Part shown: positions 35,864 through 44,369 of the stretch, one piece after another | Position numbering within the stretch: the first letter of the stretch is position 1 | Layout of the letters: each line of letters starts with the position of its first letter | Source: Mycolicibacterium helvum | Lineage (GTDB): Bacteria > Actinomycetota > Actinomycetes > Mycobacteriales > Mycobacteriaceae | DNA length: 64,000 nt | Direction of reading: 5' to 3' | Assembly: GCF_010731895.1 (NCBI RefSeq) | Contig: NZ_AP022596.1 | Location: 5,270,001-5,334,000 of the forward strand | Translations under genes and position numbers: made by a program | The notes under the pieces: generated by a model | The model's database searches: none | Seen by the model: only the letters and a program-made list of their open reading frames with translations | What the model was told of the DNA's origin: nothing

Positions 35864-36115
35864 CTCACGGCTCCTCGACTGCGCTGTGGGGGTGTCGTCA
35901 TGGTCCGCGGTCACGGGCACCGCATGTAATTTACAAGTGCACAATCAAAAATGAAGTGCCATTGGGCGGCGGGATGAACGAGCCACTCAACGAAGTTCTC
36001 GATGTATACGGCGGGGCTGACCGGTGGCCAACAAGACCTTGCGGCGGTATTTGCCCCTCGTCGCGGTGCCACCAGTGCCGATCAAGTGTCAGCGGCCAGC
36101 ACTATCGTGACTGGA

Positions 36116-36787
36116 ATGAGTCCGCGACCGCCGCCGCGACCTGCCGATCTTGATGCCGTTCGCGACTCGTATGACCGCGTAGCTGACAACTACGTCGAGA
36201 TGGTGACGACCACGGGCATCGGGGACATCGGCACCCACCCGTGGCTCAAAGCGGCGATGGACGCATTCGCGGGCGCAGTCGCGCCGATAGGCCCTGTCCT
36301 CGACGTCGGCTGCGGGCCAGGAACGGTCACGGCCTATCTTGCCGAGCGCGGTATTGAGGTCTCAGGAGTCGATCTTTCACCACGCATGATCGACCACGCG
36401 CGACGCCTGCATCCCCAATGCGCGTTCACTGTTGGCTCGGCGACCGACCTCGACCTCCGTGCGGCATCGCTGGGCGGAGTCCTGGGTTGGTGGTCCTTGT
36501 TCAACTTGCCGCGCAATGTCCTGCCCGCAGTTCTGGCCTCTTTTGCTGCGGCTTTACGTCCGGGCGGTCAGCTGATCATTGCTACCCACGTCGGTGACGA
36601 CGATGTCGAGCGGACCGAGGCCTACAACGGGGTGCCGGTCCAGTGGACCACCTACCAATGGCAGCCAGAAGAACTCATCACCCAAGTGCAAGAGGCGGGA
36701 TTGCGACTCGTGGCCGACCTCCGCCTCCCCGCCGATCAAACCAGCGGACCCGCCACCATCCTTGTCGCACAACGAGACAGCCCATAG
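36116..36787 (+). CDS. Class I SAM-dependent methyltransferase
   Basis: 223 residues from the ATG at 36116. It begins with a DSYDRVADNYVEMV lead-in usual for this group. Motif I is VLDVGCGPGTVTAYLAERG (about residues 59-77), then GVDLSPRMIDHARRLHP, and motif III near ALRPGGQLIIATHVG. The C-terminal strand is present (TSGPATILVAQRD). It is a Methyltransf_11/25-type enzyme with unknown small-molecule substrate. It stands alone on the plus strand and converges with the 302-residue protein gene. Confidence 0.88.
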   Translation: MSPRPPPRPADLDAVRDSYDRVADNYVEMVTTTGIGDIGTHPWLKAAMDAFAGAVAPIGPVLDVGCGPGTVTAYLAERGIEVSGVDLSPRMIDHARRLHPQCAFTVGSATDLDLRAASLGGVLGWWSLFNLPRNVLPAVLASFAAALRPGGQLIIATHVGDDDVERTEAYNGVPVQWTTYQWQPEELITQVQEAGLRLVADLRLPADQTSGPATILVAQRDSP

Positions 36788-36797
36788 CCGGCCGGCC

Positions 36798-37706
36798 TCA
36801 CTTGGACGACACCGGCATGAGGGGGATCTTCTTCATCGCGCTGGTGCGGGGGTCCGGAGCGGCAGCCGCGGCTTGGTGGTTCTCTTCGCCTCGGGTATAG
36901 GTCCACACGCAGAATGGCTCGCCTTGAGCGAACGTGAAGTCTTTGGGCGGCAGGTTGATATCGAGCTTGCAGCCCGGAAAGAACGGTGCTGAGATCCGCT
37001 GTTCGAAGGTGCAGTTCATCCAGGCCCGTGCTGGTGGATACAGCCCTTCGTCCGTGTATTTTTGGAGTACTTCGCAACGTCGCATGTTCAACACGACGTG
37101 ATCAGGGTTGTAAACGATGTACTCACCGCCATACCCCAGGGTGCCGTCGATGCTCAGCACCGCAAGTTTGAGGAAATCGACCACATGCACGGGTTCGATC
37201 TTGAAGACCTTGGCCAGCTTCGGATACTGGTAGTCGATGATGAGCTGGTACATGTCGGGTAATCCGAGCCAGACCTCTTCTTCAGGGATGATCTTTGTCC
37301 ACTGATCGATGAAGTAGTTGTGCCCCTTGAGGTATTGGTCCCAGTAGGTCTTGATGAGCCGGATCAAGGCGGGCTTGGTGAGGTCTTCGGTCTGCACATC
37401 GAAGGGGATGGCCTGGTACTGGGCGTTCTTCCAGTCCCAGCCCGGGGGAGCGATGAAGCGGCCCATCGGCATCACCTGGCGTAAGCCCGCCCGCGAGACC
37501 TCAGCGGCGATATCCATGGCGGTATTTATCCCCACCTTTTCCGAGTAGATCTTGACGTGCGCATGGGGCACGAAGTTCAACACGTCCTCGAAGACGCGCG
37601 CGAGGCCGAGTAGGAAGTCACGCGAAAAGTCTTGGATATTACCCACTTTGCCCATGAATTCGTGGGTGTAGTCGTCGTAGTTGAGTTCCTCGGCATCGGT
37701 GGTCAC
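36798..37706 (-). CDS. Uncharacterised 302-residue protein of the TetR-linked catabolic block
   Basis: 302 residues from a GTG at 37706 with AGGAGG eight bases upstream; the longer open frame to 38042 runs antisense through the TetR region and lacks this site. The protein is soluble, rich in Trp, Tyr and Phe, and predicted largely helical in the N-terminal half. The C-terminal third has CTFEQRISAPFFPGCKLDIN and CVWTYTRG, giving three Cys that could bind a metal or be catalytic. It faintly recalls L-2-amino-thiazoline-4-carboxylate hydrolase-like (DUF6125) proteins, but I cannot confirm that. It is divergent from the TetR gene, and two inverted repeats lie between them, so it is a likely target of that regulator. 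Confidence 0.7.
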   Translation of the reverse strand: MTTDAEELNYDDYTHEFMGKVGNIQDFSRDFLLGLARVFEDVLNFVPHAHVKIYSEKVGINTAMDIAAEVSRAGLRQVMPMGRFIAPPGWDWKNAQYQAIPFDVQTEDLTKPALIRLIKTYWDQYLKGHNYFIDQWTKIIPEEEVWLGLPDMYQLIIDYQYPKLAKVFKIEPVHVVDFLKLAVLSIDGTLGYGGEYIVYNPDHVVLNMRRCEVLQKYTDEGLYPPARAWMNCTFEQRISAPFFPGCKLDINLPPKDFTFAQGEPFCVWTYTRGEENHQAAAAAPDPRTSAMKKIPLMPVSSK

Positions 37707-37742
37707 GGGGTTCCTCCTGGGTGGGCTGCGATCGGGCAAGGG

Positions 37743-37779
37743 CCTGTCAGAGTCCGCACATGTGGCAGAATCTGACAGG
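37743..37779. promoter_or_regulatory. Inverted repeat upstream of the 302-residue protein gene
   Basis: The arms CCTGTCAGA (37743-37751) and TCTGACAGG (37771-37779) are perfect reverse complements separated by 19 bases. They lie 37 bases upstream of the GTG at 37706, in the region shared with the divergent TetR gene. It is a candidate operator, probably for the TetR protein. Confidence 0.55.
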
Positions 37780-37818
37780 TTGACGCTAATCGTGGAGAGA
37801 AGCAGGTCACTAAGTGAT

Positions 37819-37833
37819 TCCCGATCATCGGGA
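37819..37833. promoter_or_regulatory. 15-bp palindrome upstream of the TetR gene
   Basis: TCCCGAT and ATCGGGA flank a single central C, a perfect 7-1-7 palindrome. It lies 63 bases before the TetR start and 40 bases from the inverted repeat at 37743-37779, so it may be a second operator used for autoregulation. Confidence 0.45.
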
Positions 37834-37896
37834 GGTCGGTGAGCCGGTGAGCGCGATGAAGATGAACGAGCTGGACAGGCCGGAGGAGCCGTAACT

Positions 37897-38511
37897 GTGG
37901 GTGTAGCGGGTAGGCCGGCGACGTTGACCGAACGGCGCGCCGCGGAACTGCGGCTGGACATCGCGTTGGCGGCGCGCGAGTTGTTTCTCGCCGATCGGTC
38001 GACGTCGGTGACTGTGGAGAGGATCTGTGACGCGGTGGGCATCGCGCCGCGGACGTTTCACCGTCACTTTCCGGTTAAGGAAGACGTCATCTTGCCGTTG
38101 TTCCGACAGTTCGGCAGCCTGAGCATTCAGGTGCTGGCCGATGCGGGATCACACGGCGACACCGTTGATGTTCTCGTCAAGGCGTTCAGCACCGAGGTGC
38201 CCAAACGTGGACGAATCGAGATCGATCGCACCTTCATGGCGTTGGTGATCGGCGACCCCCAGTACCGGCTGCGTTGGCTGGATTGGGGCCAAGACCTCGT
38301 CGTCCCGATTACCGACTTTCTCGAGGGCCGGTTCGACCTTGGGACTGACGCGTACACCCGAGAATTGCCCGCTCAGTTAGTGATTCAGACCTGCCGCTAT
38401 GCTTACATCCACTGGGTGACGGATGGTGATTTCACTCGATTGCGGTCGGCCTTGCGGGCCGGTATGCGCATGATCGTCGGCGCCCTACCGATTCGGTCAC
38501 CACAGACCTGA
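37897..38511 (+). CDS. TetR-family transcriptional regulator
   Basis: 204 residues, GTG start with GGAGG eight to nine bases upstream. The N-terminal helix-turn-helix covers about residues 18-65, with VTVERICDAVGIAPRTFHRHFPVKEDV as the recognition part. The C-terminal ligand domain is all-helical. It is divergent from the 302-residue protein gene and convergent with the end of the minus-strand catabolic run (38539). It likely represses those genes and responds to the pathway substrate or a CoA thioester, as many mycobacterial TetR proteins do. Confidence 0.9.
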   Translation: MGVAGRPATLTERRAAELRLDIALAARELFLADRSTSVTVERICDAVGIAPRTFHRHFPVKEDVILPLFRQFGSLSIQVLADAGSHGDTVDVLVKAFSTEVPKRGRIEIDRTFMALVIGDPQYRLRWLDWGQDLVVPITDFLEGRFDLGTDAYTRELPAQLVIQTCRYAYIHWVTDGDFTRLRSALRAGMRMIVGALPIRSPQT

Positions 38512-38538
38512 TCGGTACGCGGTTTGGGACGGGATCGC

Positions 38539-38976
38539 CTAGCTGTCAAAGATTTCCAGGGGACCGACGTACCCCCGGTTGGCTTTGATTCGTTCAGCGA
38601 GGCGCCAGCTGCCATCGGCGCTTCGGCGCCAGGTGTCGTGGTAGTCACCCAGCGTGTAGAAGCGCACCGACGGGTCGGCGGTCGAGTTCAGATGAACGTC
38701 GCGGACGTAGGCCTTGCTCCTCGCGATATCGCCGTCGACATCGATGACGATATTTCCCAGTAGATGCTGAGTGGGCCCACAGCTGTCGAGATATCCACGG
38801 ATCAGGCCGATGATCGCCGCGTTTCCTGCCACGCGTCCGGACCCGAAATCTCCTTCCGCATCGGCGGTGAGAATGCCGGCCATCGTCGCCCAGTCGCGAT
38901 CGTCCATTGCGCGCGCGAAGAGGATCAGCGCCCGCTCGATAGCGCGCTCATCGCGCAGCAGGGGATCTGAATTCAT
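38539..38976 (-). CDS. SnoaL/NTF2-like protein
   Basis: 145 residues. It has the cone-shaped NTF2-like fold pattern: N-terminal helices (ERALILFARAMDDRDWATM, about residues 13-31), then curved strands with HLLGNIVIDVDGD and the C-terminal DTWRRSADGSWRLAERI. Members act as small-molecule isomerases, hydratases or dehydratases (SnoaL_4 type). It is the last gene of the minus-strand run, 20 bases after the SDR gene. A second SnoaL-like gene occurs at 42753. Confidence 0.85.
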   Translation of the reverse strand: MNSDPLLRDERAIERALILFARAMDDRDWATMAGILTADAEGDFGSGRVAGNAAIIGLIRGYLDSCGPTQHLLGNIVIDVDGDIARSKAYVRDVHLNSTADPSVRFYTLGDYHDTWRRSADGSWRLAERIKANRGYVGPLEIFDS

Positions 38977-38996
38977 GTGCTCGTTCCTATCACCGC

Positions 38997-39779
38997 TCAG
39001 GAGTGCGCTCCGCCGTCGACACGGATCTCGGTGCCGGTGATGAACGCGCCATCGTCGGAGGCAACCATGGCGATCACGGACGCAACCGCGCTCGGGTCGC
39101 CCAGGATTTCGCTCTCAGCGCCGTGCACCAACGGGGTCTGCTTGGTCCACAATCCGAGGTCGTATCCCTCGGGCATCTTGTCCAAAGTGCTGTTGGCCAG
39201 CGCGGTTGACACTCCGCCGGGTTGTATGTTGACGGCGCGCAGGCCCTGCTTCGAATACTCCAGTGCCAAGGAGTGGGTGAAGCTGAGGATGCCGCCCTTG
39301 CTGGCGGCATAGGCCGCCATATACGGATGGGCGAAGGTGGCCGCGGTTGAGGTGAAGTTGACTACGACACCACGCCCCGATTCCAGCAGCGCCGGCAACG
39401 CCTGACGTGTCATGAGGAAGGTGCCGGTGAGATTGACCGCTAGTGTGCGGTTCCATTCATCGAGGCTGGTCTCGTGGGTATGCGAACACGTCTGTATGGC
39501 AGCAACATTCACCAAGACGTCAAGCCCGCCCAACTCGGCCACGGCCGCGTCCACGGCGGCGGTGACCTCGCTTTCACAGGAGATGTCTAGGACAGCGGTT
39601 GTCAGCCGCTTGGCCGTGCCGGCATCTTCAGCGGAGGCAGTGGTGGCGGCCAAGCCGCCGACGGAGATGTCGTAGGCCACCACCGTGGCACCTTCGTCGA
39701 GCAGGCGGGCCACCGTCGCCGCGCCGATACCCGATCCGGCGCCGGTGACAATCACGCGGCGATCTGAGAAGCGTTCCAT
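38997..39779 (-). CDS. SDR-family NAD(P)-dependent oxidoreductase
   Basis: 260 residues. It has the glycine-rich loop VTGAGSGIGAATVARLL (about residues 11-27), Asp of the second strand (YDIS, pointing to NAD), a variant NNAG position (LVNVAA), catalytic Tyr and Lys in YAASKGG, and the PGG loop after the active site. It is a classical SDR, probably oxidising a hydroxyl to a ketone in the pathway. The start is eight bases after the stop of the 358-residue protein gene. The usual N-N-A-G is N-V-A-A here, a small oddity. Confidence 0.9.
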   Translation of the reverse strand: MERFSDRRVIVTGAGSGIGAATVARLLDEGATVVAYDISVGGLAATTASAEDAGTAKRLTTAVLDISCESEVTAAVDAAVAELGGLDVLVNVAAIQTCSHTHETSLDEWNRTLAVNLTGTFLMTRQALPALLESGRGVVVNFTSTAATFAHPYMAAYAASKGGILSFTHSLALEYSKQGLRAVNIQPGGVSTALANSTLDKMPEGYDLGLWTKQTPLVHGAESEILGDPSAVASVIAMVASDDGAFITGTEIRVDGGAHS

Positions 39780-39787
39780 CCGGGTGC

Positions 39788-40864
39788 TCAGGCGAACTGA
39801 AAGGCGCTCACCGGCGCCTCATCTGGGTAGCTGGTCGGGCCGCCGAGATCGTAAGCGGCGTTGAGCGCTCCGATGAACTGTGGATCGTGCAACGGCTCGC
39901 CCGGCACATCGAGTTTGATGCCCTTTTCCTTGAGATCGTCGACCATCATGCCGATTGCCCGCTCGATCGTGATGTCGTCGGATCCGTCCATGTTCTTTTT
40001 CAGCTCGTCGAAGTCAGCGAACACTTCAGCCGACCAATGCACGAGGAACCGCAACTCGTTCGTGTGGTGGCGGGCGATGACGTTCTCACCGTTCTTCAAC
40101 AGCCAGTGGTCGCGGTCGGCAGGGTCGCCGCCGAACACGGTATCGAATGCCAGGCCGGTCGGAACCTGTTGATTCAGCGGTCCATTGGCCTCACCGCGGT
40201 GCATCATCATCTCGTTCTGCACGACAACGCCACGATTGTTGATGGGCGGTAGGACCCGGCCGGGGGGCTTGAGCGGACCGTCGGGCCAGTAGGTGAAGCC
40301 CGAGCCGTCATCGAGCGAGAACCAGGTGATGACCTGTGCCATTTTGATCAGGTACTCCGTGAACAGCCCTGACTTACCCATCACACTGCACAACCAGGTC
40401 GGGGCGTTTTCATGGCGCACCCCGCGGAAGCTGGGGGAGTCTAAATGGCCTGGGTCGCGATTGGCGCACGGCCCATTGATGTTGAACAGCATCATCTCTG
40501 GCTTGGCGTACTGGGCGTTCCAGTAGCTTTTTGCATGCTCGATGAAGTCGGCGTTGTAGAAGCAGTCATGTAACTCGGGGTAGAGGACCGTTCCGTAGTT
40601 GGCCAGATACCCGCGGAACGTCGGGGTCAGGAACAGGTCGAGGGATGGGGTGAACGCCTCGGGGAACGCACCGCTCATGGTGGCCATCAATTCGTCGGCC
40701 GAAGCGAAGTGCTGAGCGATGATGAGATTCCAGGGGCCCTCGGCGTGGACGACGTTGAGCAGCCGCTGGCGCTGATCCTCGGTGTAGACATCGCTGATCT
40801 CGCGTGGCGGGGCGACAGGACGCAGGACATCGGACAGTTCGAGACGCCGCTCATCGGTCAGCAT
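39788..40864 (-). CDS. Uncharacterised 358-residue protein with HxD...H pattern
   Basis: 358 residues from the ATG at 40864, which follows AAGGAG; the start overlaps the esterase end by 14 bases. I do not recognise an annotated domain. It contains PGHLDSPSFRG (His140, Asp142) and MMMHRGEANGP (His222), an HxD...H layout like the 2-His-1-carboxylate iron site of Fe(II)/2-oxoglutarate dioxygenases, with WFSLDDGSGFTYWPDGP between them. A conserved-looking Arg272 follows later, farther than the usual ten or so residues. An oxygenase or hydroxylase role is therefore only a hypothesis. It sits inside the FadD-FadE-SDR run, so it most likely acts in the same pathway. Confidence 0.72.
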   Translation of the reverse strand: MLTDERRLELSDVLRPVAPPREISDVYTEDQRQRLLNVVHAEGPWNLIIAQHFASADELMATMSGAFPEAFTPSLDLFLTPTFRGYLANYGTVLYPELHDCFYNADFIEHAKSYWNAQYAKPEMMLFNINGPCANRDPGHLDSPSFRGVRHENAPTWLCSVMGKSGLFTEYLIKMAQVITWFSLDDGSGFTYWPDGPLKPPGRVLPPINNRGVVVQNEMMMHRGEANGPLNQQVPTGLAFDTVFGGDPADRDHWLLKNGENVIARHHTNELRFLVHWSAEVFADFDELKKNMDGSDDITIERAIGMMVDDLKEKGIKLDVPGEPLHDPQFIGALNAAYDLGGPTSYPDEAPVSAFQFA

Positions 40865-41891
40865 GGTGCTCTCCTTCAGTGGTGAGATATTCGATTGTGG
40901 GTAATGCCCGCACGGATGATCGGGTGGGCGTCCGTTGATCGGGAGATTCGTTGTCAGAAAGACGATGCGCAAATTTCACGTGGAGCAATGCGCCGATTTC
41001 TGCGATTGCCAGGCGGCCGCGTGCCGTGGTGTCGGAGCGCATCAGGAAGCCGTGGTACACCCCGGGATAGCGCGTCATCGTGGTCTGCACACCTGCCTCA
41101 CGCAACCGGCGTGCGTAACGTTCCCCCCAATCCCGGATCGGGTCGCACTCCCCGGTGACGACGATGGCCGGCGGCAGGCCGCCCAGATCGCTGGCATAGG
41201 CCGGGATCTGGTACGGATCGTGGGGCGATCCGGCCCCGCCGTCGACCAACTCGTGCATATACACGATGTCGTCGTGGCGCAGCATCGGAGCATCCGGCAT
41301 CGAGGTGATCGACGGTGCGCCCATATCTCTGTCCAGACCGGGGTAGAGCAACACTTGCGCGCAGATCCGTGGTCCGCCGCGGTCGCGGGCGGCGAGCGCC
41401 ACGGCGGCGGCCAGCGAACCGCCTGCACTGTCGCCGACGATAGCCAGCCGGCCGATGTCCAGGTCCAGGTCGTCGCCGTGGCTGCTGATCCACTCAGTGG
41501 CCGCATACGCGTCCTCGAATTGTGCCGGCGGCGGAGACTCGGGCGCCAGCCGGTATTCGACGGCTGCGACCGCAGCGCCGCTGGCGTGGGCGAGCTCGCG
41601 CGCCAGCGGCTCGAAGGAATGGTTGGAACCCATCACCAGCCCGCCGCCGTGCAGGTGGACGAGCACCGGAGAACCAGACTCGGTAGTAGGGCGGTACAGG
41701 CGAAGGGGGATCGGGCCGGCGGGTCCCGGCACCGTCAACTCGTCGATGCTTGCCATTGGCTGCATGTCGGGGCGCGGTGCGGATTCGAGCCCGGCCCGTA
41801 CGGCGGCCAATCCCCGGGCGCGCATCGGAGCGACGTCACCGAAGGACGCAACCCGGTCAGCGGCGTCACGGTCGAGCTGGGGGAGGCGCAT
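40851..41891 (-). CDS. Alpha/beta-hydrolase, HSL-type esterase
   Basis: 346 residues from the ATG at 41891, two bases before the stop of the SDR gene. The longer frame to 42266 is antisense overlap of that gene. HLHGGGLVMGS is the oxyanion-hole HGGG motif, VGDSAGGSLAAA gives the nucleophile Ser, and the tail supplies Asp (GECDPIRDW) and His (YPGVYHGFL). It belongs to the hormone-sensitive-lipase group. It may open an ester or lactone produced by the Baeyer-Villiger enzyme encoded at 50549. The C-terminus extends by about 25 residues beyond the usual end and overlaps the next gene. Confidence 0.88.
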   Translation of the reverse strand: MRLPQLDRDAADRVASFGDVAPMRARGLAAVRAGLESAPRPDMQPMASIDELTVPGPAGPIPLRLYRPTTESGSPVLVHLHGGGLVMGSNHSFEPLARELAHASGAAVAAVEYRLAPESPPPAQFEDAYAATEWISSHGDDLDLDIGRLAIVGDSAGGSLAAAVALAARDRGGPRICAQVLLYPGLDRDMGAPSITSMPDAPMLRHDDIVYMHELVDGGAGSPHDPYQIPAYASDLGGLPPAIVVTGECDPIRDWGERYARRLREAGVQTTMTRYPGVYHGFLMRSDTTARGRLAIAEIGALLHVKFAHRLSDNESPDQRTPTRSSVRALPTIEYLTTEGEHHADR

Positions 41892-41892
41892 G

Positions 41893-42756
41893 TCAGTTCT
41901 CGATCGGGTCGAACCGACGCTGCGTGCGCAACTGGGGAGCCTCTTGATTGGCCAACACGCGTGCCCGCTCCGCCATCGCCGACCCGACGTAGTCGGGTTG
42001 GGTGAGCAGATAGAACCGGCCTTCGGCGGCTTGCTCGAACACCGCTTCGGCAGCGGCCAGCGGGTCCATCGCGTCGGCCTTGATGTCGAGCATGGCGGTG
42101 CGCTGGGCCTCCGCAGCGTTGGTGTCACCGGATTGCACGCCCCCGGCGGACTCGAAGATATTGGAGACCACCGCGCCGGGCAGTACCGCTTGAACGTGAA
42201 CGTGGTGGTCGTGACCGGCGGCCTGGACTTCCAGATGCAAGCACTCGGTAAGCGCGAGCACGGCATGCTTGCTCACGATGTACGGCGCCTGCAGGGGAAC
42301 CACCGCGACCCCGCCGATCGAGGACAGGTTCCATACCCACGCAGGTGAGCTGGTAGCCATCATCTTGGGCAGAAACGCGCGGATACCGTGGAAGACCCCG
42401 CTGACGTTGATGTCCAGCACTCGCCGCCAGTTGGTGACCGGGGTGTCCCAGAGGTAGCCGAACTGTTCGATTCCGGCGTTGTTGATCAACAGTCGCACGT
42501 CGCCCAGATCGCGATACACGTCGTCGGCCAGAGCCTGCACGGCCTCGGCGTCGCTGACATCGCACACCGCGTCGAGCGCGGAACCACCTGCGGCAGTGAG
42601 CTCTTCACGAAGGGCCGCCACCGCCGCGGCGTCGACATCGGCCAGCACCACCGTCATGCCCAGCCGGCTCGCCTGACGAGCCAGGCCCGCACCGATTCCC
42701 GCGCCGGCGCCGGTGATGACGGCGACTCCGCCGCCGAAGGTCTCGCGTGCGCTCAC
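41893..42756 (-). CDS. SDR-family oxidoreductase
   Basis: 287 residues, GTG start overlapping the stop of the SnoaL gene (GTGA). The glycine-rich loop is ITGAGAGIGAGLARQAS (about residues 14-30), Asp40 (ADVDAAA) suggests NAD, then NNAGIEQFGYL, catalytic Ser in NLSSIGG, and Tyr and Lys in YIVSKHAVL. It probably oxidises or reduces an alcohol/ketone. Its stop lies just before the esterase start. Confidence 0.9.
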   Translation of the reverse strand: MSARETFGGGVAVITGAGAGIGAGLARQASRLGMTVVLADVDAAAVAALREELTAAGGSALDAVCDVSDAEAVQALADDVYRDLGDVRLLINNAGIEQFGYLWDTPVTNWRRVLDINVSGVFHGIRAFLPKMMATSSPAWVWNLSSIGGVAVVPLQAPYIVSKHAVLALTECLHLEVQAAGHDHHVHVQAVLPGAVVSNIFESAGGVQSGDTNAAEAQRTAMLDIKADAMDPLAAAEAVFEQAAEGRFYLLTQPDYVGSAMAERARVLANQEAPQLRTQRRFDPIEN

Positions 42757-43238
42757 GCGGGGGCGCTGGCGGAGGTGTTGGCGGTGTGCTGCGCGAGAGG
42801 CACGGAATCCTCGGCGTCGAGGATCACCGTCATCGAGGTGAACACGAGGCCGTCGTTCGATCGGCGGATGCCGGCGTCGACGACGCCGCTGGAAACGGCG
42901 AACGGAACGTTGTTGGTGATCTGGTTGACGAACAGATAGAACCGGACCGAGGTCACGTCACCGTCGACACCGGTGCGGAAAATGTTGGTCGCGTGGTGGC
43001 GGCACGGGTACGGGTTCTCGTTGCGGTGCTCCATGAGCCACGCGCGGGTTTGCTCGCCGCCGTGAAGTTCGGCCGCGAGGAGATGCTCGAATGGGCAGTT
43101 CCCGGAATCCGAACGGCTCAGGTAGTGCATCTCGTCGCCGATACGGGCGTCCACTTCGTTGAAGTGGCCCTGGTCGTAGTGATACCAGAACCCCGCGATG
43201 AACTCCTGGACCTCGGACAAGGCGATCTCGTTGCTCAT
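42753..43238 (-). CDS. SnoaL/NTF2-like protein
   Basis: 161 residues. It has a helical N-terminus (EVQEFIAGFWYHYDQGHFNEV, with the core near residues 9-20) and a strand-rich remainder, including HRNENPYPCRHHATNIF and the long C-terminal strand, consistent with the NTF2-like/SnoaL fold. The HRxxN and RHHATN parts recall ring-hydroxylating dioxygenase small subunit relatives, but no large subunit gene is beside it. Function is unknown. It begins 72 bases after the FadE stop, the widest gap in this run, so an extra promoter could sit there. Confidence 0.82.
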   Translation of the reverse strand: MSNEIALSEVQEFIAGFWYHYDQGHFNEVDARIGDEMHYLSRSDSGNCPFEHLLAAELHGGEQTRAWLMEHRNENPYPCRHHATNIFRTGVDGDVTSVRFYLFVNQITNNVPFAVSSGVVDAGIRRSNDGLVFTSMTVILDAEDSVPLAQHTANTSASAPA

Positions 43239-43310
43239 GACGAGGAGTCAACCCCGGATGTGGCGCCAGTTACACCGCTGATGACCGTTGAGTGGAACAC
43301 CGGGACCCGG

Positions 43311-44369
43311 TCAGCGACTATCGGCGATCAGGGCCCACAATCCCTCGGGTCCCGCAGCGGTTGCGGCGGCGGCGACCTGCTCGTCCCAGTGGCGCACCGA
43401 CCCGTATTCGGACCGCCACGCCAGCGCCGCACGGGTGAATTCGTGCAATCGATGTTCCCGGGTCGTGCCGATCGCACCGTGCACCTGGTGGGCGTTGCGG
43501 GAGACCACCGACGCCGCGTGGCCGGCGCAGGAACGCGCGGTGGCGATGAGGAAGTCGAGGTTCACCGAGTCCCATTCTGTTGCGACGGCCACGTCGAGTG
43601 CCGCCTCGGTGGCGGCCCGGGCGAGCGCGGCCTCGGCAGCGGCATCCGAGATGAGATTCTGGATCGCCTGGAACTTGGCCAGCGGGCGCCCGAATTGCAC
43701 CCTGGCGGTCACGTGTTCGATGGACATCTCCACGGCCCGTTCGAGTGCCGCGCACACCTGAATCCCCCGGAGCAGTGCCGACTTACGCTGAAGTTTCTCC
43801 ACGAGCGCAGCACCGATAGGTTTCCCGGCTGTCGCCGCGAGCTCAGCACCGACCGTGTCTCGGGGCTCGCCGATTAGATTGACTCCCTCACGGATGGAGA
43901 GCGCGGCGGGCTCGACTTCGGCAACGCGATACTCGTCGCCGGCCCACCACACCACCACGATCCGATCGACGGAGGCGCCCCACGGTACGGGTGTATCGGG
44001 CCCACCGCGCGGGGATAGATGCACCGTGCGGATGGCGTCGTCGACTTCGCCGAGGGTCTCCAACAGCCAGCATGCCAACAAGTCGTGTTCGCCCAATGGC
44101 GTGCGAATCCCGTGGCGTGCAGCAGCGCTGAGTAGTTCAGCAGCCTCATGCCAGCCCGCCCCACTGCCGTCTGACTCCTCTGATCCCGTCAGCCGCGCCA
44201 AACCGAGGGACTCGAGACGCTGCCACAGCGCGCGGTCGAGAACAGCGCGCCCGCCGGTCGAGTGCGAGGGTCCGCTTCGGTGGTAGTCGGCGAAGACCGC
44301 GTCGATCATCGCGACCAGGTCCGGGTCGACCGCTGGAGCTGCGTTCGTCGAAAGGTGGCTTGTCGTCAT
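43311..44369 (-). CDS. Acyl-CoA dehydrogenase, partner subunit (FadE-like)
   Basis: 352 residues from the ATG at 44369, overlapping the stop of the next FadE gene (ATGA). The middle domain is reduced, while the C-terminal helical domain keeps the ACAD pattern (VQFGRPLAKFQAIQNLISD and HQVHGAIGTTREHRLHEF). It is slightly shorter than classical ACADs (about 380). Adjacent co-translated FadE pairs in mycobacteria form alpha2beta2 heterotetramers in sterol side-chain degradation. This one resembles the subunit that lends structure and FAD contacts. It probably oxidises an acyl-CoA together with the 44366-45520 product. Confidence 0.85.
   Translation of the reverse strand: MTTSHLSTNAAPAVDPDLVAMIDAVFADYHRSGPSHSTGGRAVLDRALWQRLESLGLARLTGSEESDGSGAGWHEAAELLSAAARHGIRTPLGEHDLLACWLLETLGEVDDAIRTVHLSPRGGPDTPVPWGASVDRIVVVWWAGDEYRVAEVEPAALSIREGVNLIGEPRDTVGAELAATAGKPIGAALVEKLQRKSALLRGIQVCAALERAVEMSIEHVTARVQFGRPLAKFQAIQNLISDAAAEAALARAATEAALDVAVATEWDSVNLDFLIATARSCAGHAASVVSRNAHQVHGAIGTTREHRLHEFTRAALAWRSEYGSVRHWDEQVAAAATAAGPEGLWALIADSR

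Noticed and set aside
37707..38042. N-terminal extension of the 302-residue protein
   Set aside because: It runs antisense through the TetR gene and lacks a ribosome-binding site, whereas the GTG at 37706 has AGGAGG.
41892..42266. N-terminal extension of the esterase at 40851-41891
   Set aside because: It lies antisense within the SDR gene's own strand frame overlap and has no hydrolase character; the ATG at 41891 starts the family match.
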